A stretch of DNA of 64,000 bases from Microglena sp. YARC (lineage: Eukaryota > Chlorophyta > Chlorophyceae > Chlamydomonadales > Chlamydomonadaceae): assembly GCA_022414725.1 (NCBI GenBank), contig CM039462.1, forward strand, positions 128,858,363-128,922,362, written 5' to 3'. The position numbers and the translations under genes are program-made. Shown piece after piece: positions 53,160 to 63,865 of this stretch (position 1 is its first letter; each line of letters opens with the position of its first letter). The notes under the pieces are model-generated. The model was not told the DNA's origin and did not search any database. It was given only the letters and a program-made list of their open reading frames with translations.

Positions 53160-54446
53160 TGGGTGGAGCGTGGCCTAGAAGGAGGGGGTTATAGACACAG
53201 GGCGGTGGTCAGAGATAAAGCCAGAGGTAGGGAGAATGGAGGAATGGCTGTGAAAGAGTGCGGAGGGGAGTCTGAAGCGAGCCAGCGGTTAAGCCTACCG
53301 CCCGATGAGGCTGGGATGCTCCAATGTGTGAAGTCTTTTGCAGTCAGGTGCTCATTCCGCCAGATGTCTTGAAGGCTGTAGGTATTCATGATGTCTGCAA
53401 GGGGAGGTGCCCCCTGCATGCGACTCATGGGGTCAAGACTGCATCGAGGGGGTCAAGAATGCAGTTGAAGTCACCAACAACGAGAAGGAGGCGTCCGTCA
53501 GTGGGAAGGTTGGGACGCACGCAGTTGAAAAAGAAGTCTTCTCTGTCAGCACCTTGGGCCGGAGCATAGACGCACAAAATGGTGATGACGGAGTCACCAA
53601 TGAAAGCATCGATGCCTAGGATGCGGCCTGTTGGACCCAGGATAGGTCTTAGGACAGGATCTGTGATGGGGCAGTGAGGGCTTAATATCAGGACGATGCC
53701 TTCAGTATGCCCTGTACCAGGGCAGAAGAAAAATCTTGCGCCTGGCCAGATTGCCCCCGCGCCTGGGAGGTGTTGAAGAAGGTCCTCGGGTGATGAGTTT
53801 TTTTTTTTTTTTTTTTTTTTACAAAGGAGGGAACCAGGAAAAGGCGCAACTGATAAAACCTAGCCCTTTGTGACCAAGGAGAAAAGACCAAAGAAAAAGA
53901 CAAGAACGGCTAAGGGACAGCTAAGGGACAGACACCGCCTGGGCGACGTAAGGGACAAAGGAGGACGGGAACAGAAGACAAACAAAACCAGAGAGCAAGG
54001 AAGAAGCCAAAAACAGGAAAGCCCAAGAGAAGGGCTAGGACTTACTAAGAAAAAAGACCTATGAAGGGGGGGGCATAACATTGCAATCTCTAACAGTCAC
54101 CGGATCAGAAGACTGAAAGAGGAGATGCAAACTAAGGAGGACTAAAAGGAAAACTATGCGAGAAACTAAGAGAAAAAAGGGGGAGGGGGGGGGGGGGGGG
54201 GGACTAAGGAGGCAACTGAGGGGGAAACTAAGGAGGCAACGTTTTTTTTTTTAGATCCTGATCTGGATCTTATCGCAGATCTGGACCTTGATCTTGGTCC
54301 AGATCTAGCCCCAGATCTGTAACGTTGTCGTGTGCTGTGTCCTTACTTCAGTGAGCACTGCCATATCCACTCGCATTTCTCGAAGCTAAGAAATGTACTC
54401 AAAGAGTTTAAGGGGTGTAAGTCCTTGCGCGTTGGTGCAGACAAAG
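53160..54446 (-). pseudogene. LINE endonuclease of copy 2
   Basis: It starts at the TNAQGL-equivalent (54446-54424), is interrupted at 54345-53800, and continues to the endonuclease's Asp-His end near 53200. The readings match copy 1 closely (PPLADIMNTYSLQDIWRN). Confidence 0.75.
53800..54345 (-). mobile_element. Family B element inserted in endonuclease
   Basis: On the minus strand it starts with a 90-bp AGATCT-rich segment (54345-54253), then 11 A, then the family B body and tail ending in a poly(A) (T run 53800-53820). It replaces 5-7 bases of the target relative to copy 1 (5145-5151). Confidence 0.85.
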
Positions 54447-56988
54447 TACTCCCAGGACGGGCATGCTGTGCATTCATTTCGTTTCTCCCCTGGTGTGATC
54501 CCGGCTTGTGTTGCCGTTGATATTTAAGCGTGCAGATTTGCGGGTTGACCGAGGGGACATTTCAGAGAGAGAGGTGCTGGGAAGAGAGACTGCCCACCAG
54601 GGCTGTTGGTCTTCTGGGACTGTCCGAGTTCTCTTAAGAGAGTGGACAACCTGTTGAAGAGGGGTGGCCTGTAAGGGGTGAACGGCCTGAAGAGAGGAGG
54701 TGGCACGGTGAGGGGGGGAAGCTTGAGCGGGGAAGGTCGCCTGTAGAGGGGGAGGGACTGAGCGCCACCAACGTGCGTTGTCAGCACGTGAAGTGGAAGG
54801 GGGTGTGGCAGGAGGAGTCAAGGGAAGGGGATAAGGAGCAGGGGCGAGGGAGGTGGGCTCTGGGGGGGTGTATGCTCCAAGGGCCGAGTGGATGTCCAGG
54901 CTGGGAGAAGAAAGCGAGGGGATAGATGAGGGAGAGGGAGGAGTAGGGAGGAGCAGGGAGGCCAAGTCCTCGCGTGGGATGGAGGGGGAGAAGAGAAGAA
55001 GGGGAGGGACGAAGGGATAATAAAGGGTTCGGAGAACTCTTCGTTGTCATCGCTGTCACTATCAATAACAGGTTGGATGCCAAATCGGAGGGGGGCTTGG
55101 CTGCAGTCGCCCCTGCAGCTAGGACACGAGGGATGTCCAATAGTGAACCAAGTCGTGATGCATGTGAAGTGGAAGGAGTGCGCACAAGGTGTCCGATAAG
55201 GGGGCTCGGTCCCAAAGGGGTTGAGACAAATGGGGCAGCAAAGCGGATCATGCTGGGCGTCTGATAGAGAGTCCTGATTGCTGGTGGCTGGAGGGGGTGG
55301 GTGATGGCGGAGAGAGGTAAGGAAGGGTGTGGGAGGACGTCGGGTGGCCAGTGGCTGGAGGAAGAGGAGGACAGGAGAGGGAGGGAGGTGAAAAGGAAGG
55401 GAAAGGGATGGGAGGAGGAGTCTGGTTTGCCCTTGAGATGGCGGCAGCACCAGCAGCAGCTGCTGCATCAGAGATGGGACGAGGGTTGGGAGCGATGGGT
55501 CTGCGAGTGGAAGGGACGGCGGAGATAGGAGGGACTTGAGCTGGGGTAGAGGGAGACTCTGGAGGAGAAGAGTTAAAGGGGGCTGGAGAGGGGATGAGGA
55601 GAAGGGGAACGATGGAGAGGAAGGAATCTTGGACAGGGGAAGATGGAGACGCTGCTAGTGCAGAGTTAGAGGGGAGCGGAGAGGGGGGGGAGGATGCTGT
55701 AGGAGATGGTGCGGGTACCAAAGCTGTTGCTGTGGGATGGGTGCCAACACTGAGTCTGGTACTGTTGGTGTCAAAACATCTGCTGCTGTAGGAAGATCCG
55801 ATTCCTCTACCGGTGGCAAAACTGTGTAAGCCAGTGCAGGTGTTAAAGCAAGTGATGCTAATGCTGGTGCCAATGCAGCGGGTGCTAAAGCCGAGACCGA
55901 TGTTGCTGTCGTTGGTGGCTGAACCAAGGCTCCTATTGCAGTTGCCTGTGCTAGTGCAGCTTGGTTTTGTAATGGAGTCAATTTTTTTGTTTGTTTTTTT
56001 AGCCTTCAGCTACTGATGCTAATGCTGTTCCTGAAGCCGAGGTTGAGGCTGCTGAGGAAGGTTGAGCTGATGCTGATGCTGATCCTGATGCTGGTGCTGA
56101 GGTTGCTGAGGGAGCTGATGTTGATAGCACTGAGGATGATGCTGATGCTAATGCTAGTGTTGCTTGGTCTGATGCTGATGCTGAGGCTGAGGGAGCTGAA
56201 GCTTGATCTAGAACTAATACAGATGCTAATATTGATGCTGACTCTTGAGGCTAGACTGAGGCTAAGTATGATGTGTTGTTGTGGTGTCTGAGGCTACTGG
56301 TGCCGAGGCTGAGGGAGATGGAGCTGATGCTAGAGCTGGAGCTGATGCTTGATGCTTGATGGGGGTTCTGAAGGCTGAGGCTGAGGTCTTGTGGCTGTGG
56401 TTTGAGGCTAAGGCTGTGGCTGAGGCTGTCGGCTGTGGCTGTGGCTGTGGCTGAGGCTGAGGCTGAGGCTGAGGTTGAGGCTGAGGCTAGATCTAATTCT
56501 GCACCTGTGTGATGTGGGATTGAGCTTTGCCTGACATCTGAAGTGGAGTATGGAACTTTTCCTTCATCTGAAGAAGGGGTGCGGTGAAGTTCCTGCTCAG
56601 TGTTGGCAGTGCTGTCGATGGGTTGCTGAAGTCACTGTGGTGTGTGTGTCTCCGACTGGAGAAGGCTGAAAAAATTGTAACCTAGGCGACTCTGAGGGAA
56701 CCGCATGGAGGAGTGGCCTCAGTAGAGGGAAAACATGTAGGGGCTGTTGGAGAGGGGATGAGGTGTGGTGACCATGTTGAGAAGGGAGGAGGTGGGGTGA
56801 GATGGTGTGACTGGACGTGGGAGGGACGGGAAAATGGAGAGAATGAGGAGGGGTACCATTAGGACAGGGCCCGATGGTTCCATGTTGCGGAAGAAGGGAA
56901 GGAAAGCTGGGGGGGGGGGGGTGGAGGAGGAGGAGGAGTAAAGGGGAGGGTAGAAGCAAAAGGGCCCTGGAAAGAGTGAGAGGGGATT

Positions 56989-57040
56989 TTTTTTTTTTTT
57001 TTTTTACAAAGGGGGGAACCAGGAAAAGCGCAACTGATAA
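56989..57040 (-). mobile_element. Family B tail of 43 bp inserted in ORF1
   Basis: Only CTAGGTTTATCAGTTGC to CCCTTTGT plus poly(A). The target site (2345-2360 in copy 1) shows a 2-3 bp duplication at most. Confidence 0.82.
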
Positions 57041-57326
57041 ACCTAGGATGGTGGTGGAGAGGTGGGGAACGAGCAGAATGGGAAGGGGAGGGGATAAGAG
57101 AGAGGATCTTGATCCAAGAAGGTGCCTGAAGGGGGTCTACCAGGAGGAGAGGGAGGGAGAAAGGGTGGGCAGGCGGTGGAGAGAAGGGTCTTCTGGGATG
57201 ATATCCACGACGAGACGGCAGCGTTGCGTTCACGCCAAGACTGTAGCGGAGGATAATGACTGCCCCCGGACGGGAGCAAGGGGGAAGTTGGAAAGTGGCA
57301 GAATGTCTTGTAGCCGGCCGCTGAAG

Positions 57327-57451
57327 CCTTACGTCGCCCAGTGGTCCGTCCCTTAGCTGTCCCTTAGCCGTTCTTGTTCTTTCTTTGGTCTTTTCTCTTG
57401 GTCCCACAAAGGGCTAGGTTTGATTAGTTGCGCCTTTTCCTGGTTCCCCCC

Positions 57452-57482
<31 letters not shown>
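57327..57482 (+). mobile_element. Family B tail inserted in ORF1, opposite orientation
   Basis: Stem arms ACAAAGGG at 57406-57413 and CCCTTTGT at 57449-57456, then poly(A) 57458-57482. Relative to copy 1 about 12 bases of target (near 2053-2064) are missing. Confidence 0.82.
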
Positions 57483-57712
57483 GGAAGGCCAATTTGTGCG
57501 CATGTGGAGGGTACGTTGAAGAATTTAAGGCGGCGGTGTGAAGAGGGAGAGGGGAGGAGCAGAGGGATAGTGGTATGGAGAGGATCTGTCCCTGTTCCCC
57601 AACTGCCACAGTGAAGTTGCCAGAATAAGAGAGCCGCTGGAAAGGTCAGCGGTAATATCGGCGAGTGGGCAAGGACGACTGCCAATAAGCTTTGCATGGA
57701 CCCGCATCTGGC

Positions 57713-58251
57713 CGGTTACACCCTCTCACCCTTCCTGCCCTTTCCCCCCCAGGACACCCCCAATCTGCCCCTCATCACCCTACGCAAGAAAAGAAAACCA
57801 CGAGAAAGAAGCATGGTTACGGGCAGACTTTGAGGAGCAGCTGATTCAGCAAGGCCTCCCCCCCCAAACCAGAGGCAAGAGCTCTTGGAACCATAGCTGG
57901 TTGGTCTTTGGGAGGACCTCCAATTGACCCAAACAACTGTTGGGTCTCCACCTCCATGATGATACTGAGGTAACCTTCTTGAAACTCTCTGTGCGCCAAA
58001 GCACGGCAGGCCCTTTGTCACCAACATATCATGCAACAAAGCCCCAGTTCCCCCCATTTTGTGCGAGGTTATACCAAAGAACGTGCTGCTTGCCCAGGTT
58101 GTGGAGCATTCTACCCCCCACCTTGGACACTCACCTAGCACTAACCCTGAACCTGCGAGGCCTCTGTGGTCTTGAATTCCGATGGATTACCTCAGCAACA
58201 GAGAGAGCGCTCGTTGTCACCCCTATTACCAGTCCCCTCCCTGAAGACCTC
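57713..58251 (+). pseudogene. Relic sequence, left part
   Basis: Possible readings include LITLRKKRKPREKEAWLRA and RGLCGLEF. The 3' part matches 44165-44080 (minus). The family is not recognised. The frame is interrupted. Confidence 0.4.
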
Positions 58252-58876
58252 CACAGATCTTTAGAATACTGTCTCTGTCTTCATTCCTGTTGTACATCCC
58301 AGACCAGTCTTATAGGTTTTCGCTTTTGCTCTCCAGTTGTCTTTCTTCTTTTCTGGTTGCCTCCCTGTTTTGGCTTGTTTTTGCAGTTTCTCCCTTTAAG
58401 GACTAAAGTTAGTTTGCTTCCTAGTTCAGTTTCCACCCCTTAGTTGCCTCCTTAGTTTCCCCCTCAGTGCCCCTTAGTCCCCCCCCCCCCCCCCCTCCCC
58501 CCTTTTTTCTCTTAGTTCTCGCATAGTTTTCCTTTTAGTCCTCCCTTAGTTTGCATCTCCTCTTTCAGTCTTCTGATCCCGGTGACTGTTAGAGGTGCAA
58601 TGTTTTGGCCCCCCCCTTCATAGGTTTTTTTCTAGTAGTCCTAGCCCCCTTCTCTTGGGGCCTCCTGTTTTTGGCTTCTCTTGCCCTCTCTGTTGTTTGT
58701 CTTCTGTTCCCGTCTCCTCCTTTGTCCCATTACGTCGGCCCAGTGTGTGCTCCGTTCCCTTAGCTGTCCCTTAGCCGTTCTTGTCTTTCTTTGGTCTTTT
58801 CTCCATGGTCACAAAGGGCTAGTTTTTATCAGTGCGCCTTTTTCCTGGTTCCCTCCTTTGTAAAAAAAAAAAAAAA
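58252..58876 (+). mobile_element. Longest family B copy, about 620 bp, with poly(A)
   Basis: Starts near ATCTTTAGAATACTGTCTCTG and contains long pyrimidine tracts. It ends with stem arm ACAAAGGG (58811-58818), the partner TCCTTTGT (one mismatch, 58854-58861) and about 15 A. It is flanked by ACAG on both sides, a likely 4-bp target-site duplication. There is no protein-coding reading. Confidence 0.82.
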
Positions 58877-59130
58877 ACAGAACGCTTGGGTGGACTTAAA
58901 CAACGTGTCCGCCCCCCCCGTCCAAGCCCTACGGAGAGAACTGCTCAAAGACAGGACGAACCTCAAGTCTCCCTCCCTCTACGTGCAGGCTTTTCGCAGG
59001 TGTGTACGCCCGCAGACAAGACTGCTTCCACCGTCCTTATACCATCACTTGCCGGAGCTTGCTTTTTCATGGAACCCTGGGCTGTAATGCATTCCGGCCC
59101 ATGTACAAGACGCTTCCAACGCGTCAACCT
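58877..59130 (+). pseudogene. Relic sequence, right part
   Basis: Continues the relic interrupted by the family B element: WVDLNNVSAPPV, LRRELLKDRTNLK and SLYHHLPEL, matching 44060-43810 (minus). Confidence 0.45.
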
Positions 59131-59139
59131 CCCTGCTTT

Positions 59140-59637
59140 TGCTTTTTTGCAGTTTCTCCCCTTAGTTTGCTTACCCTAGTTCAGTTTTCACCTAGTTGCC
59201 TCCCTTAGTTTCCCCCCCAGTTCTTCCTGGTTCTCTGTTTCCCCCCCCCCCTCCGCCACCCTCTCCCCCCCTTTCTTCTCTTAGTTTCTCGCATAGTTTT
59301 CCTTTTCGTTTCTCCCTTAGTTGGCATCTCCTCTTTCAGTCTCTGATCGGTGACTGTTAGAGATTGCAATGTTTGCCCACCCTTTAGTCTTTTCTAGTGG
59401 TTCTAGCCCCTTTCTCTTGGGCTTCCTGTTTTGTGCTTCTTCCTTGCCTCTCTGGTTTGTTTGTCTTGTTCCCGTCCTCCTTTGTCCCTTACGTCCCCCA
59501 GCGGTGTCCCGTTCCTTAGCTGTCCCTTAGCCTTTCTGGTCTTTTTCTTTGGACTTTTCTCCTTGGTCACTAATGGCTAGTTTTTATCAGTTGCGCCTTT
59601 TCCTGTTCCCCCCTTTGTAAAAAAACCTAAAAAACTG
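59140..59637 (+). mobile_element. Family B copy, decayed tail
   Basis: Body matches 58385-58860; the first stem arm has decayed to ACTAATGG and the A tail is interrupted (AAAAAACCTAAAAAA). Confidence 0.8.
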
Positions 59638-60085
59638 GTCTGTTGACTCAGGTAATCAACAGGAATGAAGACAGAGACAGTATCAAGATCTAGAGGAAGG
59701 CAACCAGAAAAGAAGAAAGACAACTGGAAGCAAAGCGAAAACCTAAAAGACTGTCTGGGCATGAAACAGGAATGAAGACAGAGACAGTATCAAGATCTAG
59801 ATCTTGATCTGGATCTTAGCGCAGATCTGGACCTTGATCTTGGTCCAGATCTAGCCCTAGATCTGGAATGTTGTCGTGAGCTGTGTCCAAAGCTGGGACC
59901 TGATCCTGATCTGGGGCAGGGTCTTGATCTTGGGCTTGGGCTCGATCTAGGTCAGGGTCAAGATCGGGGCCTAGAGCTGGGCTTGGGCTGACCCAAGTCA
60001 GGTGTCTAGATCAGGGTCTAGAGCTCGGGAATGGGCTGGTCTGGGTCAGGATCTAGAGCAAGGTCTAGAACTAGGGGGCTTGGGC
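59638..60085 (-). repeat. Inverted family B 5' segment and AGATCT-rich tract
   Basis: At 59650-59795 there are two copies of the 5' part of family B in reverse orientation (GACAGAGACAGTATCAAGAT). They are followed by a 280-bp tract dense in GATCTAG/GATCTGG words. The tract's first 90 bp match 54253-54345, so it belongs to the element's 5' region. Confidence 0.7.
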
Positions 60086-60177
60086 TGGTCTGGGATTGGC
60101 TGGGATTGTAGGGAGCGCTGGGGCCATGGGATTGTCATTCCATGGTGCGGGTATCAGGCTCCTGGTTCACTGAGCGG

Positions 60178-60880
60178 CTAAGAAGCTTCAAGACGAGCAC
60201 AAGAACACTGTAACATATTGAGGGAGAGTGAGGAAAAAGGCTGTCGAAGTTGAGGTCGCCAGAGGAGTGAAAAGTCGGCCAGGTGCATGCCGCACGCCCC
60301 GCAACAAATTGATGGCGGTTGCGAAGCTCAAGAAGCTGCGCGATAGATGCGCGAAGCTGAAAAAAAAAAAATATCGGAGTTAGAGAGAAAGTTTGAGTGC
60401 TGGGGGAAAGTGCTGAAAAGATGGCCAGAGGCGAACAAGCTGAGGGAAAACGGTTGTTGACCTGGCGTTTTTGTAAAATTCGAGCCTCGATCAAAGAAAA
60501 AGGTATCGGCAGATGCGCCTCACTTGAGAGCTTCAAGACGAGCACAAGAAAACAGAAACGTTTTGTACTGAGGGAAGAGGAGAAAAAGGCTGTCGAAAAG
60601 TTGTGATTGGCCAAAGGAGTGAAAAGTCGCCCAAGTGCCATGCCCGCGACGCCCCGCAAAACGAATTGAAGGTGGTTGCCAAAGCTCAAGCAGCTGCCTG
60701 CGAAAGATGCGGAAGCCGAAAAAGATCGGAGGAGTTGAGAAAGTTGACGACAGACGGGAGGGGCGACAGACGGGCAGGGGAGGAAAAAGAAGGGAAGATG
60801 AAGAATGGTGAGGGGGGTGGCTTCCACAATGCGAAGGATTCTCTTCACTGCAAGCAGAGGCCGATGGCGCTCGATCAATC
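60178..60880. repeat. Two-copy tandem duplication, period about 345 bp
   Basis: CTTCAAGACGAGCACAAGAA begins both units (about 60188 and 60531). The copies share GGAGTGAAAAGTCG, the GACGCCCCGCAA region and GAAGCTCAAGAAGCTGC with many changes. A minus-strand ORF covers both but has no recognised domain. Confidence 0.7.
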
Positions 60881-61042
60881 AGCCAAATTGTCGTCATGTC
60901 AGGACTCGAAACTTCCAGAATGAAGCTTGTTATGAAGCCAAGGAGAGGACGACGCAGAAGATGCATGCAAAGCAGTGGTACCATGTTGAGCCGATAACCT
61001 ATCAGCTATTACACTTCAACGATGGAGAGATCTCGCAGTGGT
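60881..61042. other. Unassigned spacer
   Basis: No feature recognised. Confidence 0.4.
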
Positions 61043-61690
61043 CTTTTTTTTTTTTTTACATAGGAAACCAGGAAAGGGAAACATCTGATAAAACCTAGCC
61101 CTATGTGACCAAGGAAGAAAAAACCAAAGAAGAAGACTAGAAGACATGGACCAAAAGTCCGCTAAGACAAAAGATCCAAGACAAAAGACGAAAAGAGGGA
61201 CAAAAGAACGAGGGACACAAACTAATTACTAGGAGGACAAAGGACAAAGGGCCTTCCGAGCACCACCCCCACCTCCAAGCAACACTGTTCCTCCCCAACC
61301 AATAAACACCACTGTAACCTCAAGAGCAACACAGAAAAAGAAGGAAAGAATCATGCACCCGAAAAGTCTTGCTGATCTAAGATTAAAACAATGCAGGGCA
61401 TCACTCCTGTAACAGGCCAGTGCAATCAGGGCATCACTCCTTTAGCAAACCAGCACATACTCTCAGCAGCCTAGTAACATGTCGCTAGGTCACCCATGCA
61501 GATCAGCAAGCTCTGCCAAAGACGACCAGGGCGCGGCATTGCAACAAAAACAGGACTGGCCAAAGCTAACACTAACAGGAGTGGTAACTAAAAAAAATCT
61601 AAAGAAGCAAATCAAACTCCTTAAAAAAACGTCCTGGACGGTTCGAAAGGTAGAACCCCCACAAGATCCACGTCCAAACGCGCCAATCTT
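61043..61690 (-). mobile_element. Family A copy
   Basis: T run 61043-61056, then ACATAGGA (arm shortened), and CCCTATGT at about 61100. The body matches 43060-43640 and, in its 3' half, 29990-30380. Confidence 0.88.
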
Positions 61691-62642
61691 TTAACGCAAA
61701 GATGAGAATGTTTACAGCGACTGGGAAACCACATAAGACACCAGCGGTGGTTTGAAGGGCGGAAGCCTGGAAGCCTAATCAGGGGGATACAGGCTATACA
61801 GCGCGTGTCAGGGACCAGGGGAGGCAGCCTTACAGGAAGCTGTCACTGTGCAGAAAAAATGGATTACTATCTACAGCTATAGTTCTAAGGAAGTACTGTA
61901 GTAGTCACCAAGACATAAAACGATCAAGTGAACCGCAATTGATGCTGATACTTCGCTATTACTTTTGCCTGCTTTGCTTCCAAAGCGAGCTTCGACCTTG
62001 ATAGCTTCCATAGCTTCGCCTTGTCTTTGCTTGCTTCCACAGTTATATTGCTCATGTCGTATCAGGGCTACTAAGAAATCTAGAGGGGGGGGGCGCCCTA
62101 ACTGACTAGCTGGCTGGTGGGTTTTTGTAAGCTGACAGGCTGCGCACCTGCAGTGTTTTGGCAGACTGATTGGCTACTTTTTGGGGCTGACTAGACTGAC
62201 TGTTTTCTGGGGGTACTAAATGACGAAATGTTTGTTTTGTTAGTCTAACCGAGGGGTAGTTCAAGCCCAGATAGCATGTGCGATGACTGCTGTCCGAATG
62301 GAAAGTTCTGTGATGTTACACTTTGTGTTTGCTAGGTCAAACTTTTTAAACTGGTGCTATTGTTAGAGGCTGGAGCAGGACCAATAATAGCACCTCAATC
62401 TCTAGTTGTGCGACAAAGATCTGGCCAACAAAATAGCACCATATGATTCTATGTTTAAGTATTGTAATTCCTTAGGAAAAACCCTGAATAAAGTATCAAG
62501 ATATCCCATCCCTCAAGAGTGCCTAACAGCTAGCCCTCTTGTTCAGAAGCAGCTAGCCCTACTCCTATTACCGATCCAATACCTATCTACCTAAGGTGGT
62601 CTTTCTTCTCCTTCCTGGCCAGTAGGTTTTTGCAAAGCCCTA
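61691..62642. other. Unassigned
   Basis: No gene recognised. A short open frame at 62406-62594 has no known motif. Repeated CTGACTAG/GACTGACT words occur at 62100-62210. Confidence 0.45.
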
Positions 62643-63260
62643 CTTTTTTTTTTTTTTTTTTTTATTACATAGGAGGAACCAGGAAAGGGAACATCATGAT
62701 AAAAACCATAGCCCTATGTGACCAAGGAAGAAAAACCAAAGAAGAAGACTAGAAGACATGACCAAAAGATCCGCTAAGACAAAAGCATCCAAGACAAAAA
62801 AGACCGAAAAAGGACTAGGGACAAAAAGAACGAGGACACAAACTACATTACTAGGAGGAACAAGGACAAAGGGCCTTCCGAGCACCACCCCCACCTCCAA
62901 GCAACACTGTTCCTCCCCAACCAAAAAACACCACTGTAACCTCCAAGAGGCAACACAGAAAAAGAAGGAAAGCAACAACCCGAAGAAGGTCTGCTGATCT
63001 AAGATTAAAACAATCAGGCATCACCCTGTAACAGGCCAGTTGCATCAGGGCATCACTCCTTTAGCAAAACCAGCACATACTCTCAGCAGCCTATATAACA
63101 TGTCGCTAGGATCACCCATGCAGCTATCAGCAAGCTCTGCAAAGACGACCATGAGCGCGGCATCGCAACAAAAAACCAGACAGGCGCCAAAGCTAACACT
63201 AACAAGGTAACTTACAGAAAAAAAATCTAAAGAAGCCAAAAAAAAAAATCTAAAAGAAAG
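62643..63260 (-). mobile_element. Family A copy
   Basis: T run 62644-62663, ACATAGG arm, CCCTATGT at about 62711. The body matches 61100-61600 with many one-base insertions. Confidence 0.87.
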
Positions 63261-63786
63261 CCTTGCACCCAATGGTAGTACCATTCTGGGCCTAGCGGTA
63301 GGATGGATGGGTGGAGCAGCTGCAGTTTATTCCAATCCGTAGATGCTACCCAGTCAAGCGTGCTACACCGGCTCCCTGACCTCCTCATCATTGGCAGTCG
63401 GATTTCATGCAAGCACTCCATGGGGCAAGCTAATGCCACACGCCATCGGCACCATTGCCTCCACAATACTCTATCAAGTCCTCCCGACGCACGTTCTAAG
63501 GGAAGCCATGCCTTGACGGAAAAGCCACCCAGAACCAAAGGCATCCTGGGGGAGTTACTCATGTCTGAAACTGTGCCACCACATATAATTAGTCAGTTAA
63601 ACTTAGTCAGTTTCAAAAAAAAAAAAAAAAAAAAAAAAAAAGGTTGAGAGTCAGTCATTCAGCTAGTTAGCATCCAATATGCCAGTCATTGTGGTCTTTA
63701 TTTATAAATTGGAAGAAGAGTACGTTTTTTCAGCTGCCTACGTGAGCAAGCCAAGGCACCAGCATGCTGAGAGCAGGCTACTACAC
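63261..63786. other. Unassigned, with an internal A run
   Basis: A plus-strand reading at 63303-63610 leads into 26 A residues (63616-63641) without a family A or B tail, so another poly(A)-ended insertion is likely. No domain was recognised on either strand. Confidence 0.4.
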
Positions 63787-63865
63787 AGGACAAAGGGCTA
63801 GGTTTTATCAGCTTGCGCCCTTCCCTGTCCCCCCTGATGTAAAAAAAAAAAAAAAAAAAAAAAAA
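63787..63865 (+). mobile_element. Short family B-like tail
   Basis: ACAAAGGGCTAGG to CCCCCCTGATGT and 25 A (63841-63865). The second arm (CTGATGT) does not pair well. The flanks repeat GCAAGGCACCAGCAT, suggesting insertion into a small tandem repeat (63751-63775 and 63973-63990). Confidence 0.75.

Larger units (their letters stand above)
50373..57712 (-). mobile_element. RING-bearing LINE, copy 2, with nested insertions
   Basis: On the minus strand the order is ORF1 (57712 to about 54480), endonuclease (54446-53160), linker and RT (53160-50490), and a family B 3' tail (50490-50373). It aligns to copy 1 from 1828 onward and is 5' truncated. It extends past the point where copy 1 breaks, so it supplies the rest of the RT. 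At least five B-type tails are inserted: 56989-57040, 57327-57482 (opposite orientation), 53800-54345, 52804-52910 and 51570-51790. Whether the terminal tail is the LINE's own 3' end or another insertion is not settled. Confidence 0.85.
54474..57712 (-). pseudogene. LINE ORF1 of copy 2
   Basis: Same order as copy 1: N-terminal region, Pro-rich linkers, the Ser-Ala tract (56500-56016), the Ala/Pro region (55981-55655) and the RING-H2 finger at about 55230-55100 with all ligands. A clean final segment (54965-54474) ends near RLNINGNTSRDH. Two insertions interrupt the N-terminal half. Confidence 0.7.

Noticed and set aside
60135..60878. 247-residue minus-strand ORF as a gene
   Set aside because: It spans a diverged tandem duplication, is Leu/Ser/Phe-rich without a motif, and the two halves do not show conserved coding.
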